From Cloeon dipterum (Eukaryota > Arthropoda > Insecta > Ephemeroptera > Baetidae), in NCBI RefSeq assembly GCF_949628265.1, contig NC_088787.1:12638501-12702500 (forward strand): a stretch of DNA of 64,000 nt. Direction: 5' to 3'. Below, in pieces: positions 12,101 to 23,100 of the stretch. The position numbers and the translations under genes are program-made. Below the pieces are notes generated by a model. It had not been told where the DNA came from. It did no database searches and saw only the letters and a list, made by a program, of their open reading frames with translations. Within the stretch, counting starts at the first letter, position 1, and each line of letters begins with the position of its first letter.

Positions 12101-15100
12101 ATCTAGGGGAGGTTGATGTGAGTTTAGCGGTGAGTGGTGTTTGAAAATCTGACGTTAAGAAGCTGAGATTTAGGCGTGTAAACATGGTTTTTTTAAGTCA
12201 AGAAAGCCCCAAGATTTTTCGAGATTTCATTTTTATAAATAATTCATGAAAAAACCCAATTCAAATTTTCATTTGTCTACATAGCCGACATAGCCTAAAA
12301 ATAGCAATATCGAAAATTTGATATTAGTGACCTTGGCCTTTGACCTCACACTTTGTCTCAATTTGAAATCAGTATCTGGTTTTACAAGTGTTAAAATCCT
12401 TGAAAGAGAAAAGATAACTATTAATAAGGTAAATGTCGCACATAATTTGGATAAAGGTCGGTGTGTTGGAACTCCAGGCCATCGTCAAGAACCACCACCC
12501 TGATGTTTCGGCCTGTGATGCCTTTCTGGTACACAGGAATCACCTTCAGGTCGAGTCGTGGCAAACCGGGCTCGGTCCTCGTGTCTTGCTGCAGCGAAAA
12601 TGCAGTCCATAAACACTGTATCATCGGGAAAAGGGCAAGGGAATAATCACCATGTACCACTGGTGCTCCCAAAGCTCGTCGTTGAAAAAGCCGACGGAGC
12701 CGAAGTAGTGGCGCCGGCTCTGGATTTTGTTGTCCAGCATACCGCGTTTATCTCTGCGCCGCCAAGCTTGCTGCTCTGCCCACTCGACCTGAAGCATATA
12801 AAGGGTTTATTCAGCGAAGCACCATTAAATGTCAATAATGTGGCTTGGAGGAGGAAAGGAAAGAAGATAAAAACACGCGTGGACCGGGGGATGGATTCTC
12901 GTGGTGTAGTGTAGGACTATTTTCGTTAAGTGGCTTACAAATCCGATTTTCTGCCAGCATAGCAATTTTATTTATGTCAGTTGATGGATACAGAATGGAG
13001 AAAGTTCATAATTTTTCACATTGGTTTGTGCTGCCTGAGAATGCAGCACAAACCAATTAATTTCAAAGTTCAAGATTATATTCTTTTAAGGAGACGACCT
13101 TAAGCAAATTTTGACCATAGAATAAAATAACAAGCCTGAGTTGGAAATAAGATTTTAGGAGTCGAAAACTGAAGGACAAGTATATGATTTGAATTTTAAA
13201 ATATTATCAATGAATATGATCAGGTGGACAACTCACCCTGAAGTCGTCGGAGAGTCGAAGGGTCAAGTTGGTGTTGCTGCGTTTTCCAATCGACGGTTGG
13301 CTTGAGTGGCTGAATATGTATGTATCATCGAAGCCAAGGACCTGAAATTATTTTCATTAAAAAATTACAAAAATTTAAAAAAAAACTTCGAAAACTATGT
13401 AGTAGCACCCTCTGAACCCTTCAGCTGATTATGAAATGCTTAGACGAGTCTAACAGTGTGCAGGTTTTGCAATTCTGATAGCTAGAACTCGAGATTTGGA
13501 GTTGAAAATTTAAAAAAAGTGGAAAATTTTAGTTTTTAAGTGGGATTTATCGAAAACTAAAAAGAACTCCAATCCGAAGTTTTCCCAAAAGTTCCAACAT
13601 GTCATGGGACAGCTTTAAAAATATTTTAAAAATTTAAATATCGTTAACTCCGTTTCCAAAATTTTAATTACAATCCATAATAAACAGTATAGTGATCTTT
13701 CACTTTTAACCTTGAGAAGTAGGTTAAAAGGGATGGAGTGTAAACACCCCCTATAAACCCTTCAGCTGGTCAGGGGAGGTTGAGACGAGTATAACGGTGG
13801 GTAGTTTTTAAAATAATGATAGTTAGAATCCGAGATAGGTAGTTTCAAATATTTGTACCACACGAAAAAGTTTAAAATCGTGTTTATTCGAGTTTTTAAG
13901 CATACAATTTCTCGGAAAAAAAATAAATAACACCACACTGAAATTTTACTTAAGTTCACTCATGTCATGGGACAACTTTTAAGCACATTTTAAAAATACC
14001 AAAATCCTAATATAATTTCCAAAATATAAATTATGAACAAAAATTAACAAAGTTAACCTTTAACCTTGATCTAGAACATAAAATTTGATGTCTGTTCGAT
14101 CCAAAGCACACCTTATTTTTAAAAATTTTCCACGGGGAGATGAGTTTTCAAAATTTCCATTGTTTTATTTTTCAAATAAATAATGTTTTTTGATTAACCG
14201 GTGTACACAATTTTTGTAGCTGCTCCAACTCAATTAAGTAAAGCTAAAATTCATTATCTTCTTGTGACGAGTCTTTAGTTTGTCATTCTAGAACTCAAGT
14301 GTCATTTCACAAACGACTTTTTTTTCATTTTACTTTCACGAACTCAGCTGTTCGTAACCCGAGCCTTTTTTATTAAATCCAGCACAGCCACTGTCGAGTT
14401 CGCACCTGGACGCGCTCTAAACGCCGCGATACCGCAGAGAAATATAAACGCGGCCCACGTGCGCCTGTTTGAGAGTGAATAGAGAGGCGAATTGTATAAG
14501 GTACCCACTATTCAATTTGAATGCGCACGTGTGTAGGCAGACAGGGCTCTCGACGGACGGCACGCTCGAGTGAGCAGCTATTGCAAAGGTGCCGGAAAGA
14601 AACAAAGGAGCATATGGTCGGCACGCGGCTGCCCGCCGCCCGTGGAGCGGAACAAAAGGGGTCGATCGCACCCTGTGTGGTGCAAGTTCCGCCCACGAGC
14701 AGAGCGCAGGGGACGCAAGGAGCAGGAGTTCAGCGCCGGCCAGGAGGTCCTTTCGCCACTGCATTCTGCATAGACCAGCCACCCCCGTAAACACCCACCC
14801 ACCCACCATCGACCCTTTCTCTCCACCACCGGCGGCTCGGCAAACAGAATATATCGCTCTCCTACCAACCACTTGTGGATAGAAAACGACACCGACTGCT
14901 TATCGCTCTCGCTGCTTTTTCGCTGTTTGCGCTTCCGCGGCGTTTCCTGCTGACGGAGCCACGCGGTTTATTCAAAGTGGCCACTTGCTATGTGGTATCA
15001 CTTGCAAACAGAAGGGTTGGTTCCCTGAAAATGTGGCATCGTAAAATTTTAAACTTCTTCGTGTCGTAATTACATGCAAACTAGTCGTAAACTTTATCAA

Positions 15101-18100
15101 TCTAGATAAAACCTTTGATGAAATTTAATATAATGTTATATATTATTCATTTATTATTGGACACCATCGGTGTACGACCTATGGATTAATTAAAATTTCG
15201 ATTCTTGTAACAGGATGCTTGGGAAATCGTTCAAGGTGTTTGACACAGTCAAGTAAATGTTACATGATAGTAAGCGAATAATCACAATAGATACAGTATT
15301 TACAATTTACAGTCACGTCCAGATGAAAGATTTATGAGAGCAGATGAGAAAGTGATAGCCATATGACAGGAGTGTCTTGTTAACATAGCCCAAATAAATT
15401 TAGTCATAGCGGTAATTACATCAAATTTTTGGTTGTCGTTTAATAGTCATATTGTTTAAAAACTTTTCCTATGCAGTTGTAAAAGGAATGGAATATTAGG
15501 ACTTCAGGTCATTTCCAAAAAATTATGTTTGAACTAATTCATATACGAATCTAGATTTCATTCGTTTGTCTACACAAAGAGTTTTTTTGAAGAATCCTAG
15601 ACTTATTCCAATTTATTGAGATCATTCAGCGAGAGGTGCTTCCAGATTGCTTCAATACTATAATATATGAAGCTACATGAGAAATGGCCAGATTAAAAAG
15701 CGTATTAGCAGTATACTAATGGAAAGATTTTGAAAGGTTTTTAATTTTAGAAGTAGCAAAGATAGAAGCTTTGTCTCTCTTATCAATATGATTGGTAAAA
15801 CAAGTTCCATAGACGTTTGAAAGGTAACACCAAGATAATTAACAGAAGTTAAAAATTAATAGTAAAATGTATATATCTTTTTAGATGTATGTGTTATTAA
15901 AAAGAAAAATCGATTCAATTCAATCCAGTTTTCTCCTTCCGACTTAAAAAATTATTTTCAGTTTTGTTTTCCATATTCATTTCAAATATTGGGATGATTC
16001 CCGTAATTGTAATAGGTGGCAGTGTAAAGGCCGGTGAAGCGCACCTTTGCTGCACCTTCACCCACACAGCGCACAATCAGACTCGCACCGAAGCAGTCAC
16101 ACCAAAATGTTTTGTCTCTCTGACCTGAATCGAGAGTCTGTGCGAGATTAACCCAAACTTAGTTTGTATTAAATGACTGAACCCAAAACGGGGTAAGAAA
16201 CAATTGTTGTTGATTTTTCGTTAGTTAATGTGAAAGTCTGAATTGCTAATTTATTATTGTGATAAATGTATAAATAATTGTGATTTTTGTCTGTTAATTA
16301 TAGTTCAACTTTCTACGATCCTTGCCACAAGTCCAAATAATATGATGAGCAATTAGGACGTAAAGCTGCCCTTGTATTAATTACGGCTCCTCGATATCCC
16401 ACACCTCATTGATTGTTGATTGTTGAGGTTGTTGCTTTTTGACCAACAATCAAACCGAGGTAATATATAGAAGTAAATATCAGGAAACAATACGAACACT
16501 GCGAACTCCTACACAACAAAGCACAACTCTCCAGCCCAGAACGCCAAGATGAAAACCACAACCACCCTGACGATGCTGCTGCTCTGCACCCTCTACGAGA
16601 TCGACGCCCAACGGATGCCCGACGGCCAGGACACTAGGATCAACGCCCGATGGACCCCCAAGGACCGAAGAAACGGTGAGTCTCTGACCTCGGACACTAA
16701 TAGACGCCTGCCAAACCCCCAACGCCGCACTTGGCGCAATTCCCCACCAGCAAAAACCTACGACTCCCACCCCTGGAACAACCTCCGAAAACTCTACGAA
16801 AAGGTCGAACTCCCCCTGCCCCCGACCAACTACCTAAAAACTCATAATCAGACCCAACAAGGCCGGCAGCGACGGCCCCAAAACGAGACAAACCGCGGAT
16901 GCCCATGCCACCTCCCGTGCAGGGAAATAAACCAACCCCCACGGCCCCTAAAAAATCCCCAACGCACCCAAAAGCGACAGACGATGACAATCACTCGCCC
17001 AAAGACCTGGAACAATACCCGACAGCCCCAAAAAATCGGCAAAGGCCCCGAGCCCCCAATAAACAACCGCGGCCACCAGCCCCAAACAGGCCGGCAACGA
17101 AACCAGCCCTCACAAAAACCGATCACGCGCCCAAAGACCTGGAAGCCAAAATGTCGCCACCAACCTCAGGGCACGACCAAGCCCCTAAAGCCACAGCCCC
17201 TCACCAAAAATCCCGAATCCAAACTGGAACTCCGAAAACTCCCCACCACCGAGCTTCCCCAAACCCAACAACAAGCACCCCCGAAAACCCACCGATGCCG
17301 CTGCTACCTGAGGAAGGCTCGCCTCCAAAAGTTACTGGCCAAGATTTTCCACACTGAACTTTAACACTGAATAAACACTTCTTCTTCAAATGAAAAAAAA
17401 ATATTTCAATCAGCCCACTCCCCAGAAAAAGAAAAAGAAATATAAAAGAAAATAAAAATTACGGTTTGGCAATAACATCAATACATCGTTAAAAAATTAA
17501 TTTGTGTTCATCTCTCCGATCAAAGAAGTTTTTATTAATAAACTGCAGACAATGCTAATCAATTGCAGAGTAATTTTCGTAATTTTCATTGTTCTGAAAG
17601 GAATTATTGGGTGAACATTATGAAAACAATATGCCACATACATTGTTGCTGGTTGTTGCATTGCCGTCAACAATCAAACCGCGCGAGGTTGTATGTATGT
17701 ATGTATATTGAGGTTAAAATCAGGAAACAATTCAAACACTGCCAACTCCAACACAACAACGCACAACTCTCCAGCCCAGAGCAAAGATGAAAACCACAAC
17801 CACCCTGACGATGCTGCTGCTCTGCACCCTCTACGAAATCGACGCCCGATGGACCCCCGAGGACCGAAGAAGCGGTGAGTATCTGACCTCGGACACTAGA
17901 CTTTTCCAAACCTTTACAAACCCCCGACGCCGCACCCCACCAGCAAAGACCTACAACTCTCACCCCTGGAACAACCCCCGAAAACTGTACGAAAATATCG
18001 AATTCCCCCTGCCCCCTACCAACTATACCTAAGAACTCATAATCAGACCCAACAAGGCCGGCAGCAACGGCCCCAAGCCGAGACAAACCTCGCCGCCTCC

Positions 18101-20097
18101 CTTGCAGGGAAATAAACCAACCCCCACGGCCCCTAAACAATCCCCGACGCACCCAAAAGCGACACGCGATACAATCACTCGCCCAAAGACCTGGAACAAT
18201 ACCCGACAGTCCCAAAGAATCCGCAAACGTCCCCTGCCCCAAACAAACCCCTGCCCCCAGCCACAAACCCTGAACAACCCCCAGCGCCGGCGACAAAAAC
18301 TAATCACGCGCCCAAAGACCTAGAAGCCCCGAGGTGTGCACTAACCTCACGGGGCGACCAAGCCCCCACAGCCCCTCACCGAAAAGCCCGAAACCACACC
18401 CAAAAGGCCCCTGCGAACCCTCCCCCTCTCCACCACCGAGACTCTCCAAACCCAACAACCAGCACCCCCAACAACACCCCGACGCCGCCAAAACCTGAGG
18501 AAGCCTCGCCTCCACAACCTGACCAGGAAAAACCGAACTGAACTTTAACCCTAAATAAACACTTCTTCTTGAACTACAAAAAAATGCTTTCCTTTAGCAC
18601 ACTCCCCAGAAAAATACCAAAAATAATAAAAGAAAAATTGTGGTTTGGCACAAATTAAATTGGTATATACATACATGAAAAAAACAAAAGTTGTTCATCT
18701 CCTATTAAATAATTTTCATTTAAAAAAATGCAAATTTTTATTGTTTTGAAAGGGAATTATTGGGTTATAATATGTATTATGCAAAATCAATGCCTTATTC
18801 ATTGTTGGTGTTAAGCAGTGGTGTTGCACTGTCGCCAACAATCAATCCGACGTGAAAATCGGAAGCAATTCAAACAGAGCGATTGTTACCCACCTTCAAT
18901 GAACATGGTTGTTGTTTGCGTAATGTTATCGCACAGTTCTCCTCTATGTAACAAATGGAATAAAAATACGTCGATTCCACAGAATTTCCTCAACTTATAG
19001 CAAAATATCATTATCTTCTCTTGGGAGCGAGAGTGGCGGCACGTGTTGCACGGTAAAAACGCAAAAGCCGAACTGAATCTATTTCTGTCTTTTGCGCTGC
19101 TCTCTGTGGTTAGGCTTTCCGCTCATTATGCATGTGGCTCCGGTTGCCTAACTTGCGCCGTCAACCCCCTGTGTGTGTATGTGACGAGTGAGCGCGTGCA
19201 ACACACACTCTGCCACGCCACCCACCCTATTATCCATATTCAGCGCCAGCTCATGTCAGCAAATAAAATATTTAGCAGGTTGGCCCCGTCGCTTTTGCAG
19301 CGAAAAGCAAACACGCCGCCCACAACGGCCAGAGAGGAAACCAGTTTTCTGCATTAAACACAACATTAAATTATGTAGTTATTTCTGTATGATTCTCGTG
19401 ATTTCATTTAGCGAAATGTTTACGACTTTCGTTGAAATTGCTGCTTTTATAAACTAACATGGGTTTACGTGTGGTTTGAAAAGCGAAAGGCTCCGAATTT
19501 TGCCTCCGTTTAATATTAATTAGTTAAGACGTTAAAATTCTGTTCCTTTCCAGAGACTGGAGCAAAACTACAAAAACGAGACCGTGGTGAAAAGTTGGAG
19601 GTGGAGGAGAATGACAAATTATTGCCATGTCCAAAAGGCTTAATGTGGGTGAGGCGGCACGCATTAATTTTCTCGCCGCCCCCCGTCGCGGGGAGCAGGG
19701 AATCTCTGCACCTGCGTAATTTGCTTGATTGATGTTCATCAGGGGCAAACATTTTAGCGTATTTGCCGCCTGTTATCGCAGACCAACTGCCTCTCGGCGT
19801 TTATCTCGCTGCTCGCACACGCAGCACACGCGTAATCACACACCTCTTTCTCGGTGCCGCATGCATTCAATTAGGCCCGCCACTCCATTCATGACGGCAT
19901 TAATTAATATAGTGTGAGCAGTAATGATTGCGGAAACTTGCCGATCATCTGAAGAGTTTGCCCGATATTTTTGTGTGCTGGGCCGAAGCCATCCATCAAC
20001 ACGAACCTGCTTCTTGTCAACTGGCAAACTTTAGAAGGGTGCCTTTTGAAAACGATTTGCCTATAGAAGTTTGCAAATCAGGTTTCTGTCTACTCAA

Positions 20098-20183
<86 letters not shown>

Positions 20184-23100
20184 AATTTTTTTTTAGAATC
20201 TTATTTATTTGAAAAAACATTACAAGTCCAGCCAATTCTTGTTGGGTAATTTAAAATCTCTGAAATGGATTGTCTTTTTTCTTTTTTCTGTCGAAAATAA
20301 TTTTTCGCCTCCAGAATTCAATGAAAATCAGCAGAAGACTTTTGTTTTAAATTATTTTAAACAATTTAAAAACTTCCCCAAAAAAAATTTAGCGAAAGTT
20401 ATTTGTAATTTTCAACGGTCAGAATTGACAAATATTTGGTTTAAAGCAATGCTTCCCACCTTGAGAATCTAAAGAAAATTGGCAGCCTATTTTGCTTTCA
20501 TTTTTTTAATTGATTTCAAAGTGAAATTTATCCTCAAAGTCAAAATTCTAACTTGCTAAATTAGTTTAGCCATCAAGAAATGTTTTCCCCTATCATAAAT
20601 CAACGAAAATTGGCTTGGGGTTTTTTAATAATTTTAAAATGATTTTCAAGTCAAAAATATCCCTAACAAAAAATGTGATTAATTCACCAGTAAGCCCTTA
20701 GTGTTTGAAAGCTGCCAACAGGTGGCACCAGCGTAAACTTGTGATTTTAATAAGGCACTTGCGCTGCGATTTCAGACACAATCCTGCCACTGTGCACTCT
20801 TCACATGATATATTTTCTTTTAACGTGCTTAAAACCAAAATCGGTTTAGCCAATAAAATCGTAAAAACCACTATTTTATGAATAAAAACTCTTTTCCGAC
20901 GTTTCTGCGGTGGATGGTCGGACTGATTTTTGTTTTCAGCACGTCTAAAGAAATAATTCTAGAAGCAGAATGCTCAGCAGCAGGACGAAGCCTGAAATCA
21001 CAGCGCAGAGCTCTCTAAAATCGAAAGAAACCGCACTGGCACCATCTATTGGTCGATTCAAACACTTGGGTTTACGCAGCGGTGAAATTCACCAGACAAT
21101 TAGAAATAGTCGAAATTGACCAAATTTGGTTTAAATAAAATTGGCTGATCGGTTCGTTGTGAATTTCTATTAATGAAAGCAAAAATTTTCAAAATAAAAA
21201 AAAAATATTGGGCAAACACGTGAAAATAATTTGGATATGATGCGACCCACCCTCAAATTTTTAACAAATAAACATAAAAACTCTTTATTTTGTTAAATTT
21301 GATTTGTTAATGTTTTAGAATGGCAACATTCTAAACGGCCTACAAAAAGAAAAAAACTCTTAATCAAGTTTACCGCTATAAATAATGGCGATGTGTATCA
21401 ACTGTCAAAATTGGAGGTAAGAATAACTCGCTTCTCACCACGAATCGTTATTAGTTTTTTTCTTTAAAAAATTAAAAGTTAAAAAATTGGAAATTTATTT
21501 TGTCAAAAACTATGAAAATAATTTTGTCCCAATTTTATAAAGAGTTAAGAAGGCCATTTATTTCATTAATGACCGATAAGCAAATAAATCGAGTTTTTCA
21601 AGAATGCTCTGAGCATGGAAGATCTGTACTCAGAAATAGTCTGTGTTGTTGTTATTATTACTTTCCTGTTGAAAAATTTGGTGCGTGCTAATGAAGTGCG
21701 TTGGCTGGCTTGTTTGTGTTCAAGCAGCTGAAAATAAATTTCCGGCTGCATTACCGGCAGCGAGTAACATATTGGCGGAGACATGTGACACCGGGGATTA
21801 AAAGCCGCTTCTGTGTCCCACTCATTAAATCTGATCCGATCACACTACGGTTCACGTCACACACACATTTTCACCCACACAACCCAATCGCCTCCCTCTC
21901 TACGCTCGCACACTCACGGCCCTGAACGAAATAAAATTTTTGCCTCGTGTTGACTTAATTAGGGATGTGTTAGCTAATTAGTGCATATGTTATCGCAGAC
22001 ACATAAAACTCTAAACAAAAACATCCAAACCTTATTTTAGCCCTCTAACAACCACAATGTGCGACGTTAACCTGTTTGGTAGGACACGTGCACATCGAAT
22101 GAAACTGCTGGCCCCGTTTCGAAGACGTTCGTGCGGTAGCGGGAAATTTGCGCATCGCTCAACAAACACAGGAGTTTTAATTGTTGCCCTTTTCTTGCGA
22201 CAAGGATATTCGCGTTTGGTTATTGAGCTATGCGCAATTTTTCCGCTACCACGAAAACTGTTTTCAAATTCTAAAAGCTACCGCCTGCGTGGAACGATTT
22301 CCCCATCGCGTAAAAGAATTCTTAAAAGAACAGTTCCTCAAGAAATATTGAAGCAAAGTTTCATCTCTCTTTTATCAATTATGTTCAAATACATTTTTTG
22401 CATTTATTTGTCTGGATATGGCAATGTATGGGGCAAAATAGGCCTACAGAACCATAATATAGATCATTTGAAACTAGTGATGGGTGTGCAAATGATCTAT
22501 TGCGTTCAAAATAAAAGATAAATCTAAAAAAGCAGAGTTCAGCATTTATCAGTAGAGTGGAGGAGATTTCCCCGCTGATAATGATAAGGAGTATCAAAAA
22601 ATATTTACAAGGGGAGCGTACCTTCTAATCTAAAATTTATGGTGTTTTTCGCAACCATTCGATAGTGTGTGTGATAAAAGATGACAATTTGCCTGAAGAA
22701 TGATTCCCGTTTTATTTTTAACAAATTTCAAACCATGTTTTTGGATTTCAACAAATATTTTTTTGTATCTGCTCAGCGAAGACAAATCAAATAATACTTT
22801 TGCAAAAGTTCGTGATTTTTCCAAAATTTTTCAACTGAAAATCTCGTTCACAAATGTACTAGTATTCAAAATTTAGTTTTTGTACTGTACAAAAGAATTT
22901 TTATGTTTTTGTCGAAACGATATGTTATTCGATTTGTACTTTTTTAATCGCTGGAGCGTTCTCTGCGATGTCTTGAAATAATTTCTTAGAATTTTTGAAA
23001 ATGATTAACAATGGCCTAGCTCCATTTAGACATTTGAAAGACTTTTTAAAAATTAATTAGTTTTAGTATTTTAATAATTTAAACCAACAAAAACCGCAAA

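Larger units (their letters stand above)
16390..18640 (+). repeat. Tandem gene duplication, two full units
   Basis: Unit 1 (about 16390-17460) and unit 2 (about 17560-18640) share a promoter-proximal stretch (ACAACAATCAAACC, then ATCAGGAAACAATnCnAACACTGC), the coding region and the tail with the polyadenylation signal. Divergence is scattered substitutions plus small insertions and deletions, so the copies are not brand new. Confidence 0.85.

Noticed and set aside
14417-14892. Long overlapping frames on both strands (up to 151 codons)
   Set aside because: All frames lack stops together because the stretch is GC-rich; no conserved motif, no splice fit to neighbours and no signal for one frame.
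16480-18515. Gly/Trp-rich minus-strand frames of up to 209 codons
   Set aside because: They are the complement of the Pro/Gln-rich plus-strand genes; signal peptide, polyadenylation signals and codon pattern all favour the plus strand.
20100-20180. Leu-Ser or Arg-Glu repeat protein
   Set aside because: Translation of the CT microsatellite only.
22057-22521. 154-codon plus-strand frame
   Set aside because: No recognisable domain, composition like the surrounding intron, no splice or promoter support.
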